Part shown: positions 56,718 to 64,000 of the stretch, piece by piece
How positions within the stretch are numbered: the stretch's first letter is position 1
Layout of the letters: each line of letters opens with the position of its first letter
NCBI RefSeq assembly: GCF_020523825.1
Contig: NZ_JAJALK010000006.1
Span: forward strand, 124,001 to 188,000
Direction of reading: 5' to 3'
From: Methylobacterium brachiatum
GTDB lineage: Bacteria; Pseudomonadota; Alphaproteobacteria; Rhizobiales; Beijerinckiaceae
DNA length: 64,000 nucleotides
Made by a program: the position numbers and the translations under genes
Notes under the pieces: model-generated
The model's input: the letters and a program-made list of their open reading frames with translations, nothing else
Database searches by the model: none
What the model was told of the DNA's origin: nothing

Positions 56718-56757
56718 AAAACCCCGTGCGGCTCGGCCGCGCGGGGTTTTCGTTTTT
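56718..56757 (+). terminator. Strong Rho-independent terminator of ctrA
   Basis: A 15-base stem (AAAACCCCGTGCGGC, 56718-56732, with GCCGCGCGGGGTTTT, 56736-56750; one G-T wobble) has a three-base loop and is followed by CGTTTTTT. It lies 26 bases after the ctrA stop. It is the clearest terminator in the window. Confidence 0.9.
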
Positions 56758-56817
56758 TGCGCATCGTCCCGAAAGGTGGCTGCCGGCTTTCGGAAAAAGA
56801 CGCTGCCGACTTGAGGC

Positions 56818-57591
56818 CTACCGAACCCCGGTCGTGGAAAAGACCTGGGCCGCCGGCGCGACCACGACGTAGCCGCCGCAGGGCGCGGTGCGGGTGATCA
56901 CCGCGCTGGCGACGCCCCAGACATAGGTCCCGCCGCGATCCTGCGCGACGACGGGCCCGCCGGAATCCCCGAAGCAGATCCGGGCGCCGTTCGCCCGGGC
57001 GATGGTCAGGCCGGTGTTGCTGGCCGCCACCGGGGTCAGGGTCGCGGTGCGCAACCGCCCGACGCCCCGCCCGGACAGGCCGGCCCCCGCGATCCGAAGC
57101 GTCTTGGGCAGACGGCGGAGATCGGCCGCGAGCGGCACCGGGCGCCGGTCGCGCACCGGCTCGGTCAGGCGCAGAACCGCGAGATCGAGGGACAGGTCGG
57201 CGAGGCTCACGTCGGGCGCCGCGTTCGGCAGCATCTCGCCGGGATCGGGGCTGTAGCGCGCGGCGACCCGGGCGCCGTAGACCGGCCGCGCCGGCTCGGT
57301 GCCGCGGAAGAACACGACCAGCGCGCCGAGCGGATCGCCGTTCACGCAATGCGCCGCGGTGAGCACCAGGTCCGGGGCGATCAGGATCCCGGTGCAGCGC
57401 GTGAGCCTCAGCGCCTCCTCGGGCTGGGTGATCGTCCCGATGGCGACGGTGGCCTGCGCCAGCGCGTCCCGCCCCGCGGGCGCCCCGCCGTCGATGGCGG
57501 CGGCCGGCCCGGCCGACCCGAACCCGATCGTCGCTGCGAGCGCCGCCCCTGCGAGCCGCGTCCCGATGGTCCTGATTGTGGTGGTCGTCAC
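56818..57591 (-). CDS. Secreted trypsin-like serine protease
   Basis: 257 residues. A Sec signal peptide (cleavage near GPAAA-IDGG, about residue 32) precedes an S1-type domain. The triad is H81 in LTAAHC, D136 in LDLAVLRL and S210 in CFGDSGGP; Cys pairs 66/82 and 206/238 are placed for the usual disulfides. It acts in the periplasm or outside the cell; the substrate is unknown. The start is GTG 57591 with TAAGG upstream. The activation sequence begins IDGG rather than IVGG. It converges with ctrA across the terminator and lies 85 bases from cysS upstream. Confidence 0.9.
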   Translation of the reverse strand: MTTTTIRTIGTRLAGAALAATIGFGSAGPAAAIDGGAPAGRDALAQATVAIGTITQPEEALRLTRCTGILIAPDLVLTAAHCVNGDPLGALVVFFRGTEPARPVYGARVAARYSPDPGEMLPNAAPDVSLADLSLDLAVLRLTEPVRDRRPVPLAADLRRLPKTLRIAGAGLSGRGVGRLRTATLTPVAASNTGLTIARANGARICFGDSGGPVVAQDRGGTYVWGVASAVITRTAPCGGYVVVAPAAQVFSTTGVR

Positions 57592-57676
57592 GCGCGAACC
57601 TTAACTGCCCGAGCCCCCGCAACCACAGATGCGGCGCGGAGCGGCCGACGCAAGCGGGCGCGTGGACGCGGTCCGC

Positions 57677-59059
57677 TCAGCGCGCCACGGTCCAGGTGCT
57701 GGTGCCGTCCTTGTTGTCCTTCACCGATACGCCCATGGCGGCGAGCGCGTCGCGGGCCCGGTCGGAGGCCGCCCAGTCCTTGGCCGCCCGGGCGGCCCGG
57801 CGCTCGGCGATCAGCGCCTCGACGGCGGCGACATCGATCCCGGCCGCGGCGACCTGATCCTGCTCGCGGTCGCTGCGGGTGCGCGTGAGCAGGCCGAACA
57901 GGTTCGCGCCGGCCCGCAGCGCAGCCGCCTCGTCGGATCCGTGCAGCGCGTTGATCGCTGCCGGCGTGTTGAGGTCGTCGCACAGCGCGTCGAGCACCGT
58001 GGCCGGCACCGTCTCGGCGGCCGGTGTATCCCCGGCGGCATTGTACCAGCGGTCGAGCACCCGGCTCGATTCCTCGAGACCGCGCAGGGTCCAGTCGATC
58101 GGCTGCCGGTAATGCGTCTTCAGCATGGTCAGGCGGACCACTTCCCCCGGCCAGTCCTTCAGCACGTCGCGGATGGTGATGAAGTTGCCGAGCGATTTCG
58201 ACATCTTCTCGCCCTCCACCTGCAGGAAGCCGTTGTGCAGCCAGACATTGGCCATCACCGGCGTCCCGAAGCAGCAGCGCGATTGCGCCACCTCGTTCTC
58301 GTGGTGGGGGAAGATCAGGTCGATGCCGCCGGCATGGATGTCGAAGGTTTTCCCGAGGTGCTTGGCCGACATGGCCGAGCACTCGATATGCCAGCCCGGT
58401 CGCCCCGGCTCGGCGATGCCGGCGGGTGACGGCCAGGACGGCTCGCCGGGCTTCGACGGCTTCCACAGCACGAAATCGAGGGGCGAGCGCTTGTAGGGCG
58501 CGACCTCGACCCGGGCGCCGGCCTCCATCTCGTCGAGCGGACGCTTCGACAGGCGGCCGTAATCCGGCATGGCCGGCACGTCGAACAGCACGTGCCCCTC
58601 GGCCACGTAGGCGTGGCCGCCCGCGACCAGCGCGTCGATCATCGCGCGCATCTCGCCGATGTGATCGGTGGCCCGGGGCTCGATGAAGCGGGGCGGCTCG
58701 CCCGGCACGTTCACGTCCTCTGGGCTCAGCACGCCGAGATCGCGCAGGTCCCGGTGGAACTGCTCCAGCGTGCCGTCGGTCAGTTCGCGGATGGTGATGC
58801 CGCGCTCGGCCGCGCGGGCGTTGATCTTGTCGTCCACGTCGGTGACGTTGCGCGCGTAGGTGACATGCGCCGGCCCGTAGAGGTGGCGCAGCAGCCGGAA
58901 CAGCAGGTCGAAGACGATGATCGGGCGCGCGTTGCCGATATGGGCCGCGTCGTAGACGGTCGGGCCGCAGGCATACATCCGCACCTGCGCGGGATCGATC
59001 GGCGCGAACGCCTCCTTGGCACCGCTGAGCGTGTTGTAGAGCCGCAACATCGGCGCCAT
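57677..59059 (-). CDS. cysS: Cysteinyl-tRNA synthetase
   Basis: 460 residues, full length class I enzyme that charges tRNA-Cys. The HIGH-type region is [18 protein letters not shown] (its Cys is a zinc ligand), and the second zinc part includes [20 protein letters not shown] and [12 protein letters not shown]. The KMSKS loop is [20 protein letters not shown] 59059 ([10 protein letters not shown]) is chosen since GGAAGGGG lies nine bases upstream; ATG 59068 would sit directly on that ribosome site. A longer Arg-rich frame upstream is not part of the enzyme. It points away from the secreted-protein gene at 59369. Confidence 0.96.
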   Translation of the reverse strand: MAPMLRLYNTLSGAKEAFAPIDPAQVRMYACGPTVYDAAHIGNARPIIVFDLLFRLLRHLYGPAHVTYARNVTDVDDKINARAAERGITIRELTDGTLEQFHRDLRDLGVLSPEDVNVPGEPPRFIEPRATDHIGEMRAMIDALVAGGHAYVAEGHVLFDVPAMPDYGRLSKRPLDEMEAGARVEVAPYKRSPLDFVLWKPSKPGEPSWPSPAGIAEPGRPGWHIECSAMSAKHLGKTFDIHAGGIDLIFPHHENEVAQSRCCFGTPVMANVWLHNGFLQVEGEKMSKSLGNFITIRDVLKDWPGEVVRLTMLKTHYRQPIDWTLRGLEESSRVLDRWYNAAGDTPAAETVPATVLDALCDDLNTPAAINALHGSDEAAALRAGANLFGLLTRTRSDREQDQVAAAGIDVAAVEALIAERRAARAAKDWAASDRARDALAAMGVSVKDNKDGTSTWTVAR

Positions 59060-59289
59060 GAAACCCATCCCCTTCCGGCGCCGCGGCCGATGATCGACGC
59101 TGCGCCGTCGCCGGAAAACCGGCCCTGCCTTCAACGACCTGCGGGCCCTGCGAGGCGAAGAACGGCCGAACCGTGGCGCCTCCGGCCCTGCCTCAGGGAC
59201 CCGCTGTTGCACTGCGGCGACGGTGCCGCGCGCCCGATGGGGCTAACGCAAAAGCGTGAGGAATTCGAGATGGCCCTCGCACGTGCCGG

Positions 59290-59306
59290 GTAAGCCTTCC
59301 TTAACC
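59290..59306 (+). promoter_or_regulatory. CtrA-box-like site upstream of a secreted-protein gene
   Basis: GTAA-GCCTTCC-TTAACC fits TTAA-N7-TTAAC with a single mismatch (first base). It lies 63 bases before the start of the gene at 59369. With the similar site before flhA and ctrA nearby, it is a fair candidate for CtrA control. Confidence 0.5.
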
Positions 59307-59368
59307 GCGCCGTCGGACCGTCCGGACCAAGCTCCTCACACCCAAGATACTGTGCCCAAGGATCTTCG

Positions 59369-59716
59369 ATGCGACGCACGGCCGCCGGATATTTCGTCAT
59401 CGCCGCTGCCCTGGCCACGGCTTGCCTCGCGCAAGGCGCGTTCGCCGGCAGCGACGGCGAGACGCCCGCGAAGGTGCCGGCCCATGTCGAGAAGACGTTC
59501 CTGATCCCGTCGAGCGACGGCTACGGCGTCGGCGATTGCCTGACGACCCCCGGCAGCGAGTGCGGCCAGGTCGTCGCCAATGCCTGGTGCGAGGCCCAGG
59601 GTTACGCCGCCGCCAACACGTTCGGGATCGCCGCCGCCGACGAGTATACCGGCGCCATCGAGCAGCCGGTCTCGACCCCGTCGGAGCGCCCGATCCGCAT
59701 CACCTGCCGGGACTGA
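59369..59716 (+). CDS. Secreted hypothetical protein, 115 residues, four Cys
   Basis: A signal peptide (cleavage near GAFA-GSDG, about residue 26) precedes a mature domain of about 89 residues with four cysteines (GDCLTTPG, SECGQVV, NAWCEAQGY, ITCRD), allowing two disulfides. The stretch VANAWCEAQGYAAANTFGIA is distinctive. I recall related hypothetical secreted proteins in Rhizobiales but no function. ATG 59369 follows AAGGATC at good spacing. A CtrA-box-like element lies upstream. It converges with creA, with only 22 bases between the stops. Confidence 0.75.
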   Translation: MRRTAAGYFVIAAALATACLAQGAFAGSDGETPAKVPAHVEKTFLIPSSDGYGVGDCLTTPGSECGQVVANAWCEAQGYAAANTFGIAAADEYTGAIEQPVSTPSERPIRITCRD

Positions 59717-59738
59717 CGGGCGCCCCGGCCGCGTGCCG

Positions 59739-60254
59739 TCAGCCCTTCACGAAGTCCGCGCATTTCGGTGCCGGCTCGGTGCCCCAGGGCGCCAGCGGCA
59801 CCGCCGACGTCGAGTTCTTCGGCGATCCCTGGATGACCTTATCCGAGTAGACCATGTAGATCAGCGTATTGCGCTGGGCATCACAGCCGCGCACGATCTG
59901 CATCGACTTGAAGATCAACGAACGCCGCTCGCTGAACACGACCTCGCCCTGGCTCAGCTTGCCCTTGAAGGCGATCGGCCCGGTCTGGCGGCAGGCCAGC
60001 GAGATGTCGGAGACGTCCTCGGCCAGGCCGAGCGTCCCCTTGATGCCCCCCTTCTCCGGCTGCGTGTACCAGCAGGCAACCCCCGACACCGCCGGGTCGT
60101 CGATGCCGTAGACCACGAGCTTGTCGTTGGGGGTCAGCGGCCGCCAGACCGTGGATTTGGAGAAGATCCGGTCCGGCTCCTGAGCCGAGGCCGGTCCGGC
60201 CGCCGAGAGGCCGAGGGCGACAAGCCCAACATAGGTGAGACTCCGAAACCACAT
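59739..60254 (-). CDS. creA: CreA family periplasmic protein
   Basis: 171 residues. A signal peptide (cleavage near GPASA-QEPD, about residue 25) precedes the CreA domain: VWRPLTPNDKLVVYGIDDPA, VACWYTQPEKGGIKGTLGLA, VFSERRSLIFKSMQIVRGCD and TLIYMVYSDKVIQGSPKNS. CreA proteins are widespread in Proteobacteria, often with few clues to function. Three conserved cysteines in the mature part may form disulfides. ATG 60254 is used; the GTG just before it (60257) has slightly better spacing to AGGGAA. It diverges from the DUF2865 gene. Confidence 0.9.
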   Translation of the reverse strand: MWFRSLTYVGLVALGLSAAGPASAQEPDRIFSKSTVWRPLTPNDKLVVYGIDDPAVSGVACWYTQPEKGGIKGTLGLAEDVSDISLACRQTGPIAFKGKLSQGEVVFSERRSLIFKSMQIVRGCDAQRNTLIYMVYSDKVIQGSPKNSTSAVPLAPWGTEPAPKCADFVKG

Positions 60255-60404
60255 CACGGGTCAATTCCCTGCTCAAGCGCGCGGCCCGGATGTAGGAGGG
60301 GTGTCACCCGCTTACGAGGGGGCGTACACTCAAGCTGCTTCGGTCCCGAGGCCGGGGCAGGACAGCACCCGACCGAGGGGACCGCCGCATTTCCGACCAC
60401 CGCG

Positions 60405-61484
60405 ATGCAGCCGATGCTTGACCGCCCGATCGTCCGTTCGCTCGGCCGCCTCATCTTGAGCGCGGCGCTTGCGTTCGGTCTGTCCCAGAGTCTCGATACC
60501 GCCCGGGCGCAGGACGCTCCGGTCGGCCAGCCCGTCGCCGGGGAGGCGAAGCCCGGCGCGCCGCAACTGCCCTCGCCCGCCTGCCGGCGCTACCGGGCCG
60601 AGCTCGCCTCCGTCCAGAACGGTGCCAGCACGACCCGGGCACTCAACGACGAGATCGGGCGGCTGGAGGCCTATTTCCGCGGGCTGAACTGCGAGGGCGG
60701 CAAGTTCCTCTTCTTCGACACGCGCCCGCCCCAGTGCGGCGCCGTGGAGCAGCGCATCCGCGCGCTCAAGGCCACCTATGGCGGCGCGGTGTTCGACGAC
60801 AGCGGCGCCCGCAAGCGCGAGCTGCAGGGGCTCGTCACCGCCAATTGCCCGGCCCGGGAAACCTATGCCGGCACCGGCGAGACCTACGCCAAGGGCGGCC
60901 CGCAGACGGTCTGCGTGCGGACCTGCGACGGCGGCTTCTTCCCGATGCGCAACCTGCCCGAGGGCCGCGGCGGCGCCGACGAGATGTGCCAGGCGCTCTG
61001 CCCCGGCACCGAGGCGCAGGCCTATTCGATGCCCTACGGCGACGAGGCGCTGAAGCACGCCGCCTCGGTGAAGGGCAGCCGCGCCTATGTGAGCCTCGCC
61101 AACGCATTCAAGTTCCGCAAGGAATTCGTCCCGAACTGCTCCTGCAAGCCCCAGAACCAGACCTGGGCGCAGTCGCTCGTGAAGGCCGAGAGCATGCTGG
61201 TGCGGCACAAGGGCGATATCTTCGTCACGCCCATGCAGGCCGAGGCCCTGTCGCGTCCGAAGGTGCGCCTGACCCTGGTCGGCCGGGCCGACCGGACCGC
61301 GGCCGAGCTCGCCGCCGACGCCGCCGGACGCGCGGGGGTCGATATGAATGCCGGTGCGACGGACGGGAAGGCAGGCGACGCCAAGCCCGGCGCGCCCCCG
61401 GCGAGTGTCGCCAAGCCCGATCACGTCGCGGTGCGGATCATCGCCCCGGACATGATCGCGGTGCCCCATCGGCTGACGCCCTGA
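60405..61484 (+). CDS. DUF2865 secreted protein
   Basis: 359 residues. ATG 60405 starts a signal peptide (hydrophobic core about 15-30, cleavage near TARAQ-DAPV). A helical part with CRRYRAELASVQNGASTTRA leads to a Cys-rich DUF2865 domain: TVCVRTCDGGFFPMRNLPEG (about 170-190), MCQALCPGTEAQAYSMPYGD and FRKEFVPNCSCKPQNQTWAQ. The C-terminus is Ala/Pro-rich and ends VRIIAPDMIAVPHRLTP. DUF2865 is largely restricted to alphaproteobacteria and has no known function; the many cysteines suit a disulfide-bonded periplasmic protein. The frame is open far upstream, but that part lies antisense to creA and has no signal peptide. Confidence 0.88.
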   Translation: MQPMLDRPIVRSLGRLILSAALAFGLSQSLDTARAQDAPVGQPVAGEAKPGAPQLPSPACRRYRAELASVQNGASTTRALNDEIGRLEAYFRGLNCEGGKFLFFDTRPPQCGAVEQRIRALKATYGGAVFDDSGARKRELQGLVTANCPARETYAGTGETYAKGGPQTVCVRTCDGGFFPMRNLPEGRGGADEMCQALCPGTEAQAYSMPYGDEALKHAASVKGSRAYVSLANAFKFRKEFVPNCSCKPQNQTWAQSLVKAESMLVRHKGDIFVTPMQAEALSRPKVRLTLVGRADRTAAELAADAAGRAGVDMNAGATDGKAGDAKPGAPPASVAKPDHVAVRIIAPDMIAVPHRLTP

Positions 61485-61561
61485 CGGAGTCTTGAGCGGC
61501 GGGCGCGGAACCATGGGCCGTTGAGCGGGTTCGGGTCGGCTCGATCCGAAACGAGGCCTCG

Positions 61562-63619
61562 ATGCGGCTGCTGCGACTGATCCTTCTCACCGGTACGGTG
61601 CTCCCGGGCCTCGCCCTGATGCAGCCCGCGGGCGCATCCCCGGGCCCGATCCTCATGGCGCAGGGCGGCCCCGACGAGCGCGGCCCGCGCGGCGGCGAGC
61701 CTCCACATGGCGGCCCGCGTCCGGAACGGCCGCCGCAGGAGCGTCCGGGTCCGCCGCCAGGCCCGCCGCCTGCCGCGCGCGAGCGGCCCGAGCCGCGGCC
61801 GGAGCGCGCCCCGCCGCCGCGCGAACGTCCCGAACCGCCGGCCCAGCGGCAGCCCCAGGCCGAGCCGCCCCCGCGCGAGCGCGCGCCCGAGCGCCGGCCG
61901 GACCGGCAACCGGACATCCAGGAGCGCGCGGCACCGGAGCGTCCGGCGCCGGAGCAGCGGCGCACGCCCGAGCGTCCCCCCGCCGATCGTCCCGGGCCGG
62001 ACCGGAGGGATCCCGACCGGCCGCCGCCGCGCGATCCGGCACCCGCGCCGCGGGCAGCGCCCGAGCGTCCCGCCCAGCCGCAACGCGGGCCGGATCAGGA
62101 CCGCCGGGCACCGGATCAGGAGCGGGCCGCCCCCCGCACCGCGCCGAACCCACCCGCCCAGCTCCAGCGGGCTCCCGATCAGGAGCGCCGGGCACCGGGC
62201 GAGGAGCGCGCGGCCCCCGACGCTGCGCCGGACGCGCCCGCGCGGCGCCGTGATCCCGCCCCGGATCGCGGGGCACCCACGCAGCGCCCCGGTGGCCCCG
62301 ACGCCGCACCGCCGCCCAACGCGGCACCCGGCGTTCCGGGCCGTCCGGTCCAACGCCTCGATGCCCAGCCCGGCGCCGCGCCGCCGCCGAATGCGGAGCC
62401 CGGACGTCCCGTGCCGCCCAACATGGCACCGGGCGTGCCCGGCCGTCCCGTGCAGCGTCCCGATGCCCAGCCCGGCGCTCAGACGCAGCCGGGCGCCGAG
62501 CCGGCACGCCCGCTGCCGCCCAACATGGCGCCGGGGGTGCCCGGCCGCCCCGTCCAGCCGCCGGGGCCGCCGCCCGGCCCGAACGCCCCGCCCCCGCCCC
62601 CCGGCGCACAGCCGGGCCAGCCGCCGGCCGGCGGGCCGGGCGGACGCGGCGCGTTCAACACGCCGGGCCAGCCCGGCTACGTCCCGGGCGGTTTCCGCGC
62701 GGATGACGACGTGCGCGACTACGATCAGGTCCGCCGCGACCGGCGCGAGTTCAGCGAGGGCGGCCGGACCTTCTACCGGGAGCCCGGCCGCATCATCGTC
62801 CGGGATCGCGACGGCTACCTGATCCGCCACGACGAGAACGAGCGGTTCCGCGACCTCGACCCGCGCGGCTTCCGGTCCGAGCGGCGCGGCGCCGACTTTT
62901 ACAGCTTCATCGACCGGCCGGGCGGCGAGCAGATCGTCACCGTGACCGACGATGACGGCCGGCTGCTGCGCCGCTACCGCCGCTTCCGCGACGGCCGGGA
63001 GGTGGTGATCATCGACAACAGCTATGCCGGGCCGCCGCGCCCGATCTACGACGACGTGGTCGTGCTGCCGCCCCCCGACATCCGCATCCCCCGCGACCGG
63101 TACGTGGTGGAGTACGAGCAGGCGGACGAGGGCGCGGTCTACGAGGCGCTGACCGCCCCGCCGGTCGTCGCCGTGGACCGCCGCTACACCCTGGACCAGG
63201 TCCGCTACAGCCCTGACCTGCGCGCCCGGATGCGCTCGGTCGATATCGACACGATCACGTTCGACACGGCCTCGTTCACGGTGACGCCGGACCAGGCGGC
63301 CCGGCTGTCGGTGATCGCGGCCGCGATCAACCGGGCGATCCGCGCCAACCCGCAGGAGGTGTTTTTGATCGAGGGCTACACCGACGCGGTCGGGTCCGAC
63401 ATCGACAACCTGTCCCTGTCGGACCGCCGGGCGCAATCGGTGGCGACCGTGCTGACCCAGCAGTTCCAGGTGCCGCCGGAGAACCTGACCACGCAGGGCT
63501 ACGGCGAGCAGTACCTGAAGGTGAACACGCAGGGCGCTGCCCGGGAGAACCGGCGTGTCACGGTCCGGCGGATCACGCCGCTGCTTCAGCAGGGGACGGC
63601 GCAGGCGGCGCCGCGCTGA
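61562..63619 (+). CDS. OmpA-like protein with long Pro/Arg-rich repeat region
   Basis: 685 residues. A signal peptide (cleavage near about residue 26) is followed by a Pro/Arg/Glu-rich disordered region to about 370. This contains three imperfect repeats built on PPNxAPGVPGRPVQ and DAQPGA (about 254-345). A central domain has VRDYDQVRRDRREFSEGGRT and VTDDDGRLLRRYRRFRDGRE. The C-terminal OmpA-like domain (about 555-675) carries ITFDTASFTVTPDQAARLSV, FLIEGYTDAVGSDIDNLSLS and LTTQGYGEQYLKVNTQ, which bind peptidoglycan. It probably links the outer membrane to the cell wall. ATG 61562 follows ACGAGG. I recall similar architecture in many Rhizobiales. Confidence 0.88.
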   Translation: MRLLRLILLTGTVLPGLALMQPAGASPGPILMAQGGPDERGPRGGEPPHGGPRPERPPQERPGPPPGPPPAARERPEPRPERAPPPRERPEPPAQRQPQAEPPPRERAPERRPDRQPDIQERAAPERPAPEQRRTPERPPADRPGPDRRDPDRPPPRDPAPAPRAAPERPAQPQRGPDQDRRAPDQERAAPRTAPNPPAQLQRAPDQERRAPGEERAAPDAAPDAPARRRDPAPDRGAPTQRPGGPDAAPPPNAAPGVPGRPVQRLDAQPGAAPPPNAEPGRPVPPNMAPGVPGRPVQRPDAQPGAQTQPGAEPARPLPPNMAPGVPGRPVQPPGPPPGPNAPPPPPGAQPGQPPAGGPGGRGAFNTPGQPGYVPGGFRADDDVRDYDQVRRDRREFSEGGRTFYREPGRIIVRDRDGYLIRHDENERFRDLDPRGFRSERRGADFYSFIDRPGGEQIVTVTDDDGRLLRRYRRFRDGREVVIIDNSYAGPPRPIYDDVVVLPPPDIRIPRDRYVVEYEQADEGAVYEALTAPPVVAVDRRYTLDQVRYSPDLRARMRSVDIDTITFDTASFTVTPDQAARLSVIAAAINRAIRANPQEVFLIEGYTDAVGSDIDNLSLSDRRAQSVATVLTQQFQVPPENLTTQGYGEQYLKVNTQGAARENRRVTVRRITPLLQQGTAQAAPR

Positions 63620-63628
63620 GCGGATCCG

Positions 63629-64000
63629 TCACGCCGACAGGTCCCGCGCCCGGCGCGGGACCAGGCTGAGCAGCCCGAGCACCGCGAGCCCCGCGCCGAT
63701 CCAGAGCGGGGCCGCGAGGCCGTAGCCCCGGTCGATCGCGAGGCCGCCGAGCCAGGTCCCGAAGGCCAGGCCGCCCGTGATCACCGAGGTATGGAGGCTG
63801 TTCACCAGCGGGCCGGGATGGGCGACCCGCATCACCCGGGCGACCATGGCCGGGTTGAGGGAGACGCCGGTCAGGCCGATCACCAGGAACGCGGCGATAC
63901 TGATGGCCGCATCGGTCGGGACAGCCGCGAAGCTCGCCAGGGCCGCGGCGAGGACGACGAGACCGATGGCCAGGACGGGGATCGTGTGGCGGTCCGCCAG
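63629..64000 (-). CDS. MFS transporter, C-terminal part only
   Basis: About 123 residues are visible, and the frame runs past the window edge. They form several hydrophobic segments (IPVLAIGLVVLAAALASFA, ISIAAFLVIGLTGVSLNPAM, LAAPLWIGAGLAVLGLLSLV) with the loop HTSVITGGLAFGTWLGGLAI. This matches the last four or so helices of DHA-type drug or sugar exporters (AraJ/YdhP-like). It is integral to the inner membrane. The substrate is unknown. The stop lies ten bases past the stop of the OmpA-like gene, so the two converge. Confidence 0.8.
   Translation of the reverse strand: MADRHTIPVLAIGLVVLAAALASFAAVPTDAAISIAAFLVIGLTGVSLNPAMVARVMRVAHPGPLVNSLHTSVITGGLAFGTWLGGLAIDRGYGLAAPLWIGAGLAVLGLLSLVPRRARDLSA

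Noticed and set aside
61700..62600. Repetitive region as a CRISPR-like or mobile array
   Set aside because: The repeats are imperfect, in frame and encode Pro/Arg-rich protein; there are no spacers of constant length and no cas genes.

Overview
The window is a high-GC chromosomal segment from an alphaproteobacterium. It is most likely a Methylobacterium or Methylorubrum species (Hyphomicrobiales/Rhizobiales). The evidence is the set of genes: CtrA, a phasin, a complete oxalate module (OxlT, Oxc, Frc), CreA, a DUF2865 protein, the heparinase II/III-purH pair, and many intergenic palindromic repeats. The genus is inferred from gene content and protein style; no database was searched. I saw no tRNA or rRNA gene, CRISPR array, transposase or prophage.

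Layout. 1-6.9 kb: the 5' part of alaS (-), then a membrane-anchored lytic transglycosylase, a protein that appears to join a NepR-like anti-sigma segment to a receiver domain, two transglutaminase-like proteins and an L,D-transpeptidase. 7.3-12.0 kb: minus-strand accessory genes (Uma2 nuclease-like, a conserved hypothetical, a GH15/SMP-30 sugar pair, two 86-residue secreted proteins). 12.2-15.7 kb: a phosphonate/phosphate-type ABC importer, phnD-phnC-phnE-phnE, in which every gene overlaps the next by four bases. 16.4-20.2 kb: a secreted protein, a phasin and a large PAS protein whose kinase core has lost key residues. 20.4-26.5 kb: acetate uptake and activation (acs, DUF485, actP) and an MHS-type transporter. 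26.5-28.0 kb: a gene-poor stretch with two small membrane proteins. 28.0-38.2 kb: purH, heparinase-like, znuA facing a Spy-like protein across a palindrome, an MsbA-like exporter, a branched-chain aminotransferase and an unassigned P-loop protein. 38.3-46.7 kb: oxalate region (oxlT, oxc, an orphan peptide-type binding protein, an HPP/CBS protein, frc and a PAS protein). 47.1-49.1 kb: KpsT- and KpsE-like polysaccharide export genes. 49.2-56.7 kb: flagellar and cell-cycle genes (flhA, fliJ, fliI, ctrA) with CtrA-box-like sites. 56.8-64 kb: a trypsin-like protease, cysS, envelope proteins (creA, DUF2865, an OmpA-like protein with a long proline/arginine-rich region) and the end of an MFS gene.

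How the genes fit together. Oxalate enters in exchange for formate (OxlT), is activated by Frc and decarboxylated by Oxc, yielding formyl-CoA and formate for C1 metabolism. Acetate enters through ActP and is activated by Acs. CtrA probably controls the flagellar genes beside it. The most unusual items are the NepR-receiver fusion, the degenerate PAS kinase, the unassigned P-loop protein, and the candidate regulatory sites of the oxalate and zinc loci.
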